Below are positions 27,590 to 35,344 of a DNA stretch of 49,610 bases, in pieces. How positions within the stretch are numbered: the stretch's first letter is position 1; each line of letters begins with the position of its first letter. A model generated the notes under the pieces. It saw only the letters and a list, made by a program, of their open reading frames with translations. It did no database searches and was not told the origin of the DNA. Made by a program: the position numbers and the translations under genes. This DNA comes from Flavobacteriaceae bacterium PS02336 (GTDB lineage Bacteria > Bacteroidota > Bacteroidia > Flavobacteriales > Flavobacteriaceae), in contig JASCOF010000013.1 of NCBI GenBank assembly GCA_029960065.1, positions 1 to 49,610 of the forward strand. The letters run 5' to 3'.

Positions 27590-27598
27590 TCGGTTGCG
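27587..27598. promoter_or_regulatory. CAATCGGTTG operator-like motif, site 1 (SusC promoter)
   Basis: CAATCGGTTGCG, a near-palindrome with central CG as in LacI-family operators. It overlaps the -33 region of the SusC promoter. Other sites: 27938, 37989, 38067 (opposite strand) and 46499. Confidence 0.7.
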
Positions 27599-27937
27599 TT
27601 AATTTTTTTTGTCATTTTCAAAAAAATACCTTTACAAAAAAACACATTATGTGTTTATATTATTAAAATATTACACAATTATCAAAATGAATGATTATTA
27701 CAGCGAAAACGTTAGAGATAATAAATTGTTTACTTCAAAATCTTAAAAAAACCATAAAAAGTTAAATTTTCATATTTTTCCACAAATCACTAAAACGTTA
27801 TAGTATTAATGTAAATAGCAACAACAGAAATAATCATTACGAATCCCTTATACAATAAGGCTTTTAGTAGTATATAAACTGCCAATCAAGAAGTTAGACC
27901 CTAAACAATATATTTCTTACAAAACTTCGTAAAGAGA

Positions 27938-27948
27938 CAATCGGTTGC
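27938..27948. promoter_or_regulatory. CAATCGGTTG operator-like motif, site 2
   Basis: CAATCGGTTGC, 351 bases upstream of site 1 and just before the transaldolase terminator. It may serve as an auxiliary site for looping to site 1. Confidence 0.6.
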
Positions 27949-27961
27949 TTTTAATCTAAAA

Positions 27962-27994
27962 AAAATCCCCTCCAAATAGCTTGGAGGGGATTTT
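27962..27994 (-). terminator. Rho-independent terminator of the transaldolase gene
   Basis: AAAATCCCCTCC (27962-27973) pairs perfectly with GGAGGGGATTTT (27983-27994) around a 9-base loop. Read on the minus strand the stem is followed by a run of Ts. It starts about 30 bases past the transaldolase stop codon and separates the pentose genes from the SusC operon. Confidence 0.9.
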
Positions 27995-28025
27995 AAAATT
28001 GGTACAAAAACGATTTACAAAAGAA

Positions 28026-28682
28026 CTATAAATTCATTTTTTTAGCATCTTCAACAAATTGCTTTAATCCAATATCAGTTAACGGATGTTTTAAAAGACC
28101 TTTTATAGCAGAAAGAGGGCCTGTCATAACATCGGATCCAACTTTGGCACAATTTACAATATGCATCGTATGCCTTACCGAAGCCGAAAGTATCTGTGTT
28201 TGGTAATTGTAATTATCATAGATTTCTCTAATCTCTTCAATAAGATGCATTCCATCTGTCGAAACATCATCTAAACGTCCTAAGAATGGCGAAACGTAAG
28301 TCGCTCCAGCTTTAGCGGCAAGCAAAGCCTGACCAGCAGAAAACACAAGAGTTACATTGGTTTTGATTCCTTTTGAAGAAAAGTATTTACAAGCTTTTAT
28401 ACCATCGCCGATCATTGGCAGTTTCACTACAATCTGAGGATGTAGAGCTGCTAATTCTTCTCCTTCTTTTACCATACCTTCAAATTCTGTCGAGATTACC
28501 TCAGCCGAAACATCGCCGTCAACGATATTGCAAATGTCTAGATAATGTTTTAAAATATTATCTTTTCCTGTAATGCCTTCTTTTGCCATCAAAGACGGAT
28601 TGGTGGTTACGCCGTCTAAAACGCCTAAAGCCTGTGCTTCTTCAATATCCTGAAGATTGGCAGTGTCAATAAAAAATTTCAT
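28026..28682 (-). CDS. Small transaldolase (TalC/MipB, fructose-6-phosphate aldolase-like)
   Basis: 218 residues, the length of the short TalC/MipB/FSA group rather than classic TalB (about 315). The Schiff-base lysine is Lys87 in VVKLPM; TTNPSLMAKEG (26-36) and TLVFSAGQALLAAKAGA are also typical. It either acts as the transaldolase of the non-oxidative pentose phosphate pathway or as an aldolase on fructose 6-phosphate; sequence alone does not settle this. Position next to xylA and xylB argues for transaldolase activity that carries xylulose 5-phosphate carbon into glycolysis. It lies 428 bases after xylA, so it may have its own promoter. Confidence 0.9.
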   Translation of the reverse strand: MKFFIDTANLQDIEEAQALGVLDGVTTNPSLMAKEGITGKDNILKHYLDICNIVDGDVSAEVISTEFEGMVKEGEELAALHPQIVVKLPMIGDGIKACKYFSSKGIKTNVTLVFSAGQALLAAKAGATYVSPFLGRLDDVSTDGMHLIEEIREIYDNYNYQTQILSASVRHTMHIVNCAKVGSDVMTGPLSAIKGLLKHPLTDIGLKQFVEDAKKMNL

Positions 28683-28743
28683 GTTTTTTTGGTTTGTGGT
28701 TAATTGTAGAGACGCACTTCAGTGCTTCTAAATTCTAGTAAAA

Positions 28744-28776
28744 AACTTTGTCAAAGTTTAAAACTTTGACAAAGTT
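28744..28776. repeat. AACTTTG double palindrome, copy 3
   Basis: AACTTTGTCAAAGTTT at 28744-28759 and its reverse complement at 28761-28776 around one central base. It lies 61 bases upstream of the transaldolase start, so in this copy it would fall in a 5' leader or between operons rather than at a 3' end. Confidence 0.92.
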
Positions 28777-29061
28777 CTCCGTGTTGTAGTAAGTAAAAAT
28801 GTGCATTTCGATCGATTTTGCTCTTCAAAAAACCTTCAATAAAAAAATCCTCACTTATTATTTTATCAAACTGACCTTTTTGTTTCGATTTTAAAAAATA
28901 GTAACTAAACCTTCAATCTATTTTATTAAATCTCAATGACAAAAAAAATCATAATCTTAATACACATTTTCGAAGTTTTTATCTAAAAAAAAACACTTTT
29001 AAATATTTTAACTTTTTACGGCTATCCTATTTAAAAATTTAGTTTTTAGTTTTAAAGAAAC

Positions 29062-29086
29062 CTAACAGGTTTTCAAAACCTGTTAG
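29062..29086 (-). terminator. AACAGGTTTT hairpin downstream of xylA
   Basis: CTAACAGGTTTT (29062-29073), one base, then AAAACCTGTTAG (29075-29086): a perfect 12-base inverted repeat. It lies 24 bases past the xylA stop codon and is T-rich beyond it on the minus strand, so it is a likely terminator. A diverged relative is at 42155-42182, so it is also a dispersed repeat. Confidence 0.75.
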
Positions 29087-29110
29087 ATTTGATTTTTAAA
29101 TCTAAAAGAA

Positions 29111-30436
29111 TTAAATATATTGATTGATAATATTTTCAAACAATTCTTGTTTACCGCTTTGAAGATTTAATTCTCCATTTTCGTGAGCGATAGTATAAAG
29201 ATCTTTAAGGTTTAATTTTCCTTCAGCAAAATCTTTTCCTTTTCCAGAATCGAATGAGCTGTATCTTTCTGTTCTTAATTTTTCGTAAGGAGAAGAAGTG
29301 ATAATTTTATCTGCAGTCAGTAATGCTCTTGCAAAAGTATCAGCGCCGCCAATGTGTGCCAAGAAAACATCTTCTAAGTCTGTAGAATTTCTTCTGATTT
29401 TAGCATCGAAGTTAACTCCACCTCCTTGTAAACCGCCAGCTTTTAAGAAAACTAACATGGCTTCTGTAGTTTCTTGGATATTATTTGGGAACTGGTCTGT
29501 ATCCCATCCGTTTTGATAATCTCCTCTGTTCGCATCAATACTTCCTAACATTCCCGCTTTTGCGGCCACTTCTAATTCGTGTTGGAAAGTATGCTGCGCC
29601 AATGTAGCGTGATTTACTTCGATATTGATTTTGAAATCTTTATCTAAACCATAATTTTTCAAGAATCCGATAGCTGTAGCCGAGTCAAAATCGTATTGGT
29701 GTTTTGATGGTTCCATTGGTTTTGGTTCGATGAAGAAAGTTCCTTTAAAACCTTGAGCTCTTGCGTAGTCTCTAGACATTGCTAAGAATTGTGCCATGTG
29801 GTCTAATTCTCTTCCCATATCAGTGTTTAGTAAAGACATATAACCTTCTCTACCTCCCCAGAATACATAGTTTTCTCCGCCTAAAGCAATTGTTGCATCA
29901 AGCGCTAATTTTACTTGTCCGCCGGCTCTTGCTACTACATTAAAATCTGGATTTGTAGCTGCTCCGTTCATGAATCTTGGGTTCGAGAAACAGTTTGAAG
30001 TTCCCCAAAGCAATTTAATTCCAGAGTCTGCTTTTTTCTGTTTTAAGTAATCAGTAATGAAAGCCAAACGTTTTTCTGATTCTGCAAAAGTTGCACCTTC
30101 AGCAATTAAATCGTAGTCATGGAAACAGAAATAATCGAATCCCATTTTGCTGATAAATTCAAAAGCTGCATCTGCTTTATCTTTTGCAGCTTGATACGGA
30201 TCTGAAGACTGATCCCAAGCGAATTGCTGTGTACCTGGTCCGAATGGATCGCTACCTTGTCCGCAGAATGTATGCCAGTAAGCGATAGCAAATTTAAAGT
30301 GCTCACGCATTGTTTTTCCAGCTACAACTTGGTCTGGATTGTAATATTTAAATGCCAACGGATTATCAGATTCTTTTCCTTCAAATTTAATTTGGCCAAT
30401 ACCTTTGTAGTATTCTTTATCTCCTAAAACTATCAT
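29111..30436 (-). CDS. xylA: Xylose isomerase
   Basis: 441 residues, typical for the longer (class II) bacterial enzymes. The base region FHDYDL holds His106 and Asp109. FIEPKPMEPSKHQYDFD, FWGGREGY and VNFDAKIRRNSTD are classic metal and substrate segments. It converts D-xylose to D-xylulose in the cytoplasm. The start is 10 bases after the xylulokinase stop codon, and the order regulator, xylB, xylA forms one minus-strand operon. The regulator gene at its head and a palindromic site before it suggest autoregulated, xylose-responsive control. Confidence 0.98.
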   Translation of the reverse strand: MIVLGDKEYYKGIGQIKFEGKESDNPLAFKYYNPDQVVAGKTMREHFKFAIAYWHTFCGQGSDPFGPGTQQFAWDQSSDPYQAAKDKADAAFEFISKMGFDYFCFHDYDLIAEGATFAESEKRLAFITDYLKQKKADSGIKLLWGTSNCFSNPRFMNGAATNPDFNVVARAGGQVKLALDATIALGGENYVFWGGREGYMSLLNTDMGRELDHMAQFLAMSRDYARAQGFKGTFFIEPKPMEPSKHQYDFDSATAIGFLKNYGLDKDFKINIEVNHATLAQHTFQHELEVAAKAGMLGSIDANRGDYQNGWDTDQFPNNIQETTEAMLVFLKAGGLQGGGVNFDAKIRRNSTDLEDVFLAHIGGADTFARALLTADKIITSSPYEKLRTERYSSFDSGKGKDFAEGKLNLKDLYTIAHENGELNLQSGKQELFENIINQYI

Positions 30437-30446
30437 TTGATTTTTT

Positions 30447-31928
30447 TTATTTAGTTGTTAATATTAATTCTAATTCTTGTTTCCATTTTTTATATGCCGT
30501 TTCGTATTCCTCTTTATTTTTTAGAGGCAAAAAGGTCATTACATGATCATTCGTTGTAATTCCTGAACCAAATTTTTCAAAGTCGCCATCTGTCAAGCCA
30601 ACTGCTCTTGCTGCTCCTACTGCTCCGGTTGTATTGTAAATTTCTATTTCATGTCCAATTAATGTTGCAACTGTATTAGAGAAAATTTCGGAACGGAATA
30701 AATTATCATTTCCAGCTCTAATTACATTAATCGTTGCATTATCATCTTTCAAACATTCCATTCCGTAAACAAAAGAAAATGCAATTGCTTCCAAAGATGC
30801 TCTGAATAAATGCGCGTTGGTATGAATATTAAAATTCAGGTTTAAAATATGTGATCCAATGTTTTTATTATTGAACATTCTCTCAGCTCCATTTCCAAAC
30901 GGAATGACAACCAATCCTTGCGAACCTACATTTATCTGAGATGCTTTTTCATTCATTTCTTCATAGGATTCATTTCCGATATTGTTTCGCATCCATCGGT
31001 ATTGGATTCCTGCTCCGTTTATATTCAGCAATTTTCCAACTCTCGGATTTGATTCCGCATAATTCACATGAACAAAGTTGTTTACACGAGTACTTTTTCC
31101 TGAATTTGTTTCTGTCACAGCATAGAAAACACCTGACGTACCGCCTGTTGCTGCAACTTCTCCCGGACGAAGCACGTTTAATGACAAAGCATTATTAGGC
31201 TGATCTCCCGCTCTGTACACAATCGGAATTCCTGCTGGAAGACCTGATTCTTGTGAAGCTTTTTCGGTTACAATACCTTGATTCGTAAAATTCTCTACGA
31301 TTTTTGGAGTTAATGCTGTATCGATTCCGTAATATTCTAAAAGCCAATCGGCTACTTTATTTTCTTTATAATCCCAAAGCATTCCTTCAGACAAACCATT
31401 TTTGGTTGTCGTTACTTCGCCTGTTAATTTCAAAGCGATGTAATCTCCCGGAAGCATATATTTAGCAATTTTACTGTAAAGCTGAGGTTCGTTTTCTTTT
31501 ACCCATTTCAGTTTCGAAGCCGTAAAATTCCCTGGTGAATTCAACAAATGCGACATGCATTTTTCTTCTCCAATTTCGGCGAAAGCGGTATTCCCAATTT
31601 CAACCGCGCGGCTATCGCACCAGATAATCGAATTTCGAAGTGCGTTTCCTGCTTCATCCACAACCACCAATCCGTGCATTTGGTACGAAATTCCAATTCC
31701 TTGAATTTTCGATGCATCAATATTAGCTTCTTTAATGGCTCTTTTCGTTGCCGTACAAATGTACTGCCACCAGATTTCAGGATCTTGCTCTGCCCAGTCT
31801 GGGTGAATCGAAAGGATTTCCATTTCGTTCTGCGGTTCATTCAAAACGATTACTTTTTTACCCGTTTCTGCTTCTACCAAGGCTGCCTTGACAGAAGAAC
31901 TTCCAATATCATATCCGATATAATACAT
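30447..31928 (-). CDS. xylB: Xylulokinase
   Basis: 493 residues from the ATG at 31928 (MYYIGYDIGSSSVKAAL); an ATG at 31973 would overlap the regulator gene and add an unrelated lead. FGGY-kinase features: the N-terminal phosphate-binding DIGSSSVKA, WWQYICTATKRA, MHGLVVVDEAG, and the catalytic Asp in YRAGDQPNNALS followed by the ATP-site GGTSGVFYAV. It phosphorylates D-xylulose to xylulose 5-phosphate. Only two bases separate it from the regulator stop codon, and 10 bases from xylA. Confidence 0.96.
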   Translation of the reverse strand: MYYIGYDIGSSSVKAALVEAETGKKVIVLNEPQNEMEILSIHPDWAEQDPEIWWQYICTATKRAIKEANIDASKIQGIGISYQMHGLVVVDEAGNALRNSIIWCDSRAVEIGNTAFAEIGEEKCMSHLLNSPGNFTASKLKWVKENEPQLYSKIAKYMLPGDYIALKLTGEVTTTKNGLSEGMLWDYKENKVADWLLEYYGIDTALTPKIVENFTNQGIVTEKASQESGLPAGIPIVYRAGDQPNNALSLNVLRPGEVAATGGTSGVFYAVTETNSGKSTRVNNFVHVNYAESNPRVGKLLNINGAGIQYRWMRNNIGNESYEEMNEKASQINVGSQGLVVIPFGNGAERMFNNKNIGSHILNLNFNIHTNAHLFRASLEAIAFSFVYGMECLKDDNATINVIRAGNDNLFRSEIFSNTVATLIGHEIEIYNTTGAVGAARAVGLTDGDFEKFGSGITTNDHVMTFLPLKNKEEYETAYKKWKQELELILTTK

Positions 31929-31930
31929 AC

Positions 31931-32905
31931 TTACAATGATTCTCTTATTATTAATTTTGTCGGCACATAACACTGAGTATCTTCGTCATGCGTAATAAAT
32001 GCCGCTGCTTTGGTTCCTATTTCTTTAAAATCAGTTGATACGACTGAAATTCCTTTGTATATAAATTTCTTCATCGGGGTTTCGTTGTACGATAAAAATC
32101 CAACGTCTTTTCCAGGTTCAAAATCTTTCTCTTTACATTGTTCCAAAAAGTGTCCTAAAATCCTGTCGCTTACACTGATATAAGCAATTCCTTTTTCGAT
32201 ATTGAATTTTTTCGGATCGGTAATAATCTCATATTCAAAACCAAAATCGGCACAGAATTTCTTAAAAAACTCCACCGTTTCCCACGGATGATTTGTAAAA
32301 TCTGGATAGACAAATTGTATTTTTTTATATTTTTTAAACAAATCAACCGCCTCTGTCAAAGACTCATAAAACGCTTTTCCGAAATCCTGAAAAACATAAT
32401 TACTCGTTTTATCCGCTCTAATATTCCAGTCAATCAAAAGCAGTTTATCTTTTGAAATCGCCGATAATGCCGGAGCAATAGCCGCGTGATCAAAATTCAT
32501 CACCACATATTTGTAATACTTCCCAATTCCGTTATTAATGATGGTTTTAAAAACATCAATATTATAATGATGAAACTGCACATCAATAATCACATTATCA
32601 GGCAGATTATTCACAACCGAATGGTACAAAACTTCCTTATAAGCCTTAAATGTATCTAAAACTAAAAGCACTTTTCTGGTCTCGCCAGCCACATAATAGC
32701 CTTTATTCGGTACCGAATCAATCACTTTTTGCTCTTTTAAAATCGAATACGCCTTAAAAACAGTATCCCTAGAAAGCTGATATGTTTTACAGATCACATT
32801 CACAGACGGAAGCAAATCTCCCTTTTGCAAAATGTTCTCCGCAATCGAATTTGTGATTCCGTCAACCAACTGCTGGTACTTCGGAATATCACTTTCGTGA
32901 TTCAT
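31931..32905 (-). CDS. GntR family transcriptional regulator with LacI-type sugar-sensing domain (probable xylose regulator)
   Basis: 324 residues from the ATG at 32905 (MNHESDIPKYQQLVDGI). An ATG at 32938 is in frame, but it lies inside a palindromic operator-like site, so I prefer the inner start. A GntR winged helix (about 8-75, LPSVNVICKTYQLSRDTVFKAYSILKE) is joined to a periplasmic-binding-protein-like effector domain (about 85-324), the architecture of the arabinose and xylose repressors of several phyla. First gene of the xylB-xylA operon. Xylose as the effector is inferred from context. Confidence 0.88.
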   Translation of the reverse strand: MNHESDIPKYQQLVDGITNSIAENILQKGDLLPSVNVICKTYQLSRDTVFKAYSILKEQKVIDSVPNKGYYVAGETRKVLLVLDTFKAYKEVLYHSVVNNLPDNVIIDVQFHHYNIDVFKTIINNGIGKYYKYVVMNFDHAAIAPALSAISKDKLLLIDWNIRADKTSNYVFQDFGKAFYESLTEAVDLFKKYKKIQFVYPDFTNHPWETVEFFKKFCADFGFEYEIITDPKKFNIEKGIAYISVSDRILGHFLEQCKEKDFEPGKDVGFLSYNETPMKKFIYKGISVVSTDFKEIGTKAAAFITHDEDTQCYVPTKLIIRESL

Positions 32906-32930
32906 TATAAACTCAAATTTTTCTACTTCT

Positions 32931-32967
32931 TTTAGCATACCGTTCTGTTCCGTTCTGTTATGCTAAA
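32931..32967 (-). promoter_or_regulatory. Candidate GntR operator: inverted repeat with a tandem core
   Basis: TTTAGCATA (32931-32939) and TATGCTAAA (32959-32967) are perfect reverse complements. The 19 bases between them contain CCGTTCTGTT twice (32940-32959) as a direct repeat. The site lies 26 bases upstream of the preferred start of the GntR gene and probably mediates autoregulation. Confidence 0.65.
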
Positions 32968-33047
32968 GTAGCTAAAAAACTTTTATAAAAAATTATTTTT
33001 TACATGAATTATGTTATTTTTTTAAAGCTCTTCTATTCTACTAATTT

Positions 33048-33146
33048 GGGCGTGCGCTTGTCCCGATAACTATCGGGAGGCTATCCGTTTCAAGTCCTCG
33101 CACTTCCTTCGTCAGACTCCGGGCTTTCCACTGCTATCCCTCACGC
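33048..33146. repeat. GGGCGTG...CACGC dispersed element
   Basis: Begins GGGCGTGCGC and ends CCCTCACGC, so the ends pair as GCGTG and CACGC. An inner stem CCCGATA/TATCGGG lies at 33062-33077. It is GC-richer than its surroundings. From general knowledge, elements with these ends are scattered in many Bacteroidota genomes; their origin is not known to me. Confidence 0.7.
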
Positions 33147-33200
33147 AAAACGGTTTCAAAAGAACATTTTCGTGATCTTTGTCATTTCTATTTAGCTCTG

Positions 33201-33342
33201 GAAGAGCGGAATATTTATAGAAAATTCCCATTCCCACAGATTAAAAGCTCCAGCGGAGCGATATATTATTTGTGGCAAATGTGTCGCCCCGCTGGGGCTT
33301 TTACAATCAGACGTTATAAAAATTCTATAAATATTTCGTCCC
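33201..33342. repeat. Nested palindromic element (MITE-like)
   Basis: Outer arms AATATTTATAGAA (33210-33222) and TTCTATAAATATT (33323-33335) are perfect reverse complements. Inner arms AAAAGCTCCAGCGGAGCGA (33243-33261) and TCGCCCCGCTGGGGCTTTT (33284-33302) pair with two mismatches. The whole should fold into one long hairpin with an internal loop. Confidence 0.8.
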
Positions 33343-33373
33343 TCTGGGACTTCGCAAGTAACTCCATAAGGAG

Positions 33374-33500
33374 AATCCACAAAATCTTGTCATTTCGGAG
33401 GAGAAATCTTCGCAAGTAAATCCGAAATGCATATCGCCAATCTTTGTCGAGCTACTCGTGGAGATTTCTCCTCCGTCGAAATGACAAGATTGCGTGGATT
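33374..33500. repeat. TGTCATT palindromic element, diverged copy
   Basis: Left arm around 33374-33409 (AATCTTGTCATTTCGGAGG...) and right arm around 33462-33500 (...CGAAATGACAAGATT) pair with one 3-base bulge. The loop contains TCGCCAATCTTT, also found in the copies at 39265 and 42026, which ties them into one family. Confidence 0.85.
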
Positions 33501-33554
33501 TCTTTGCGTTCTTTGCGTAATCCCTTGCGAACTTTGCGGTTAAATCACTTTGTC

Positions 33555-33594
33555 GATTCCCGAGTGTGATCCTTCCTTCGTCAGGATGACAAAC
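33555..33594. repeat. TGTCATT palindromic element, right-half copy
   Basis: GATTCCCGAGTGTGAT followed by CCTTCCTTCGTCAGGATGACAAAC resembles the right half of the elements at 39265 and 42026. The left half is missing, so this looks like a truncated copy 13 bases past the GH43 stop codon. Confidence 0.7.
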
Positions 33595-33607
33595 TAGACG
33601 GGAAAAT

Positions 33608-35341
33608 TTAAAAATGTTTACTAGACGTATACATCCCCAAATATGTTCCCACAAAACCACCTGCTTCTTTTGTACTCAATATCGAACCATCTACATCTTT
33701 AATTAATAAAACCCAATCTGCATTCTGAGCAGTTTTATAATAAAAACTATACATCCTTCCGTTTCCTTCAATCTTTACAAATAATACTTTATCAGAATTC
33801 AAAAGCTCTTTTTTTGCAATAATATCCGATTTTCCGTTATTAATTTTATCAGCAGTTCTTTCAACAAAAACTTCAAATTTATGATCTGCATTTAATCGTT
33901 TTCCAATCAAAAAATAATGTTTTTCATTTTGAAAAGCTGTTAAACCTGCCGTCTGTAAATTATCTTTCGGATTAAATTCAAACTTTACCGAGGCTTCAAA
34001 TTTTAAATGCTGCTGTCTTCTGCCTATAAAAGAAAAATTAGTTTCGGTATGAATCGATTCCGGTCTTGGTTTTATTAATAATTTCCCATTAATCAACTCA
34101 TACCACTTTTCTTTTGGTGTTCTGATAAAACTCCATTTAAAATCTAATGTATTCGAATCAAAATCCTCTTTGGAAACAAAATTTCCATTTAATGGTTCTG
34201 TTTTTTCTTTAGAAAGCGGAAGATTCGGTCGTTTATGAATCATTGGAATCGGTTCATTTCCACCAACAATTTCTGGCCAATCATTTTTCCATTCTACAGG
34301 CATCATAAAAGTTTCTCTTCCTGTATTGTACAAATCGCCTTCATAAGGTCGGCATCCTAAAAATACAGCCCACCAATCGCCGTTTGGCAGTTCAACAAAA
34401 TCGGCATGACCTGTTGTCGAAACCAAATTTTTACGATTTGGATCTAAATGGGATTGCGTTAAAATGGGATTATTGGCATAACTCTCATAAGGTCCGTAAA
34501 TGTTTTTGCTTCTAAAAACAACTTCAGAATGATTGAAACCGGTTCCGCCTTGAGCGCAAATCATATAATAAAAACCGTTCTTTTTAATCACATGCGGACC
34601 TTCAATCCAAACAGGCTTTTTAGACATATCGGTTCCGCCGTTAATAACCAATTTGGGGCTTGTCGTGGTTTTTTGTTTTTCCAAATCATATTCCAGCATA
34701 TAAATGGCGCGATGACCATCATGAAGTGAAATATTATTAGGCGGAGGTCCGTTATGCGTTATGTAAACTTTTCCGTCTTCATCAAAAAAAATATCTGGAT
34801 CGATTCCATTAACATCAGGAAGCGCAATCGGATTTGACCAAGGTCCAGCCGGATTTTTTGCTGTGACAATAAAATTACCCACTCCGCTTACGTTGGTACA
34901 AATCACATAAAATGTTCCTTTATTATAGCGAATAGTTGGTGCATACATTCCGCCAGACAAACGGGAATTTCCAAAATCGGCTTGTTCAGCGCGATCTATA
35001 ATATTTCCGATTTGTTTCCAATTCACTAAATCAGTACTTTGAAAAATGGGTAATCCCGGAAAATAGCAAAAAGAAGAATTGACGAGATAAAACTTATCCT
35101 CAACTCTGCAGATTGTAGGATCAGGACAAAAACCAGCCAAAACAGGATTTAAATAATTGGCATCACACTTTGTTAGATTTTGATATGCATCGTCATTTCC
35201 TCTGTAATCAAACCAATCAAAAGAAGCATAATCAGCATAAACAACCGATTGTGATTTTTGCGAAATTTTTTTACATGAAAAAAACGCACTCATCAAAATG
35301 ACTGCTGTAACAATTTTAAAACCTGTTTTTCTTCTTTTCAT
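33608..35341 (-). CDS. GH43 family glycosidase lipoprotein (beta-xylosidase/arabinofuranosidase type)
   Basis: 577 residues. The lipobox FFSC gives Cys23. The five-bladed propeller shows the base Asp74 in FCPDPTICR, the pKa-tuning Asp181 in GIDPDIFFD and the acid Glu247 in WIEGPHV. A C-terminal concanavalin-like beta-sandwich (about 385-577, starting at SKEDFDSNTLDFKWSF) is the domain that often completes the active site in GH43 xylosidases. It is lipid-anchored and probably periplasmic or at the outer membrane, where it would remove xylose or arabinose from oligosaccharides. It starts 3 bases after the stop codon of the cytoplasmic GH43, so they are co-translated. Confidence 0.93.
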   Translation of the reverse strand: MKRRKTGFKIVTAVILMSAFFSCKKISQKSQSVVYADYASFDWFDYRGNDDAYQNLTKCDANYLNPVLAGFCPDPTICRVEDKFYLVNSSFCYFPGLPIFQSTDLVNWKQIGNIIDRAEQADFGNSRLSGGMYAPTIRYNKGTFYVICTNVSGVGNFIVTAKNPAGPWSNPIALPDVNGIDPDIFFDEDGKVYITHNGPPPNNISLHDGHRAIYMLEYDLEKQKTTTSPKLVINGGTDMSKKPVWIEGPHVIKKNGFYYMICAQGGTGFNHSEVVFRSKNIYGPYESYANNPILTQSHLDPNRKNLVSTTGHADFVELPNGDWWAVFLGCRPYEGDLYNTGRETFMMPVEWKNDWPEIVGGNEPIPMIHKRPNLPLSKEKTEPLNGNFVSKEDFDSNTLDFKWSFIRTPKEKWYELINGKLLIKPRPESIHTETNFSFIGRRQQHLKFEASVKFEFNPKDNLQTAGLTAFQNEKHYFLIGKRLNADHKFEVFVERTADKINNGKSDIIAKKELLNSDKVLFVKIEGNGRMYSFYYKTAQNADWVLLIKDVDGSILSTKEAGGFVGTYLGMYTSSKHF

Positions 35342-35344
35342 ATT

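Larger units (their letters stand above)
27447..28025. other. 579-base regulatory spacer upstream of the xylan SusC operon
   Basis: No credible coding sequence. It holds a candidate minus-strand promoter (27560-27589), two copies of the CAATCGGTTG motif (27587-27598 and 27938-27948), and the terminator of the transaldolase gene (27962-27994). The rest is AT-rich without recognisable structure. Confidence 0.8.
28683..29110. other. 428-base spacer between transaldolase and xylose isomerase genes
   Basis: No coding sequence. It contains the third AACTTTG double palindrome (28744-28776) and the AACAGGTTTT hairpin (29062-29086). The remainder is AT-rich. No clear TAnnTTTG promoter for the transaldolase gene was found on the minus strand. 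Confidence 0.7.
32968..33607. other. 640-base repeat-filled spacer between the lipoprotein GH43 gene and the GntR regulator gene
   Basis: I see no real gene here; short open frames run through palindromes. From left to right it holds an AT-rich stretch, a Bacteroidota GGGCGTGCG element (33048-33146), a nested palindrome (33201-33342), two members of the TGTCATT family (33374-33500 and 33555-33594) and TTTGCG-rich sequence (33500-33545). Confidence 0.8.

Noticed and set aside
31548..31970. 140-codon plus-strand frame opposite xylulokinase
   Set aside because: Complementary shadow of a conserved kinase gene, without family features.
33048..33146. tRNA or small structured RNA gene
   Set aside because: It has paired ends and an inner stem, but no tRNA cloverleaf elements; a dispersed repeat fits better.
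33192..33660. Short open frames of 62 and 111 codons in the spacer by the GH43 gene
   Set aside because: They run through palindromic elements and have no protein-like composition; repeated DNA explains them.
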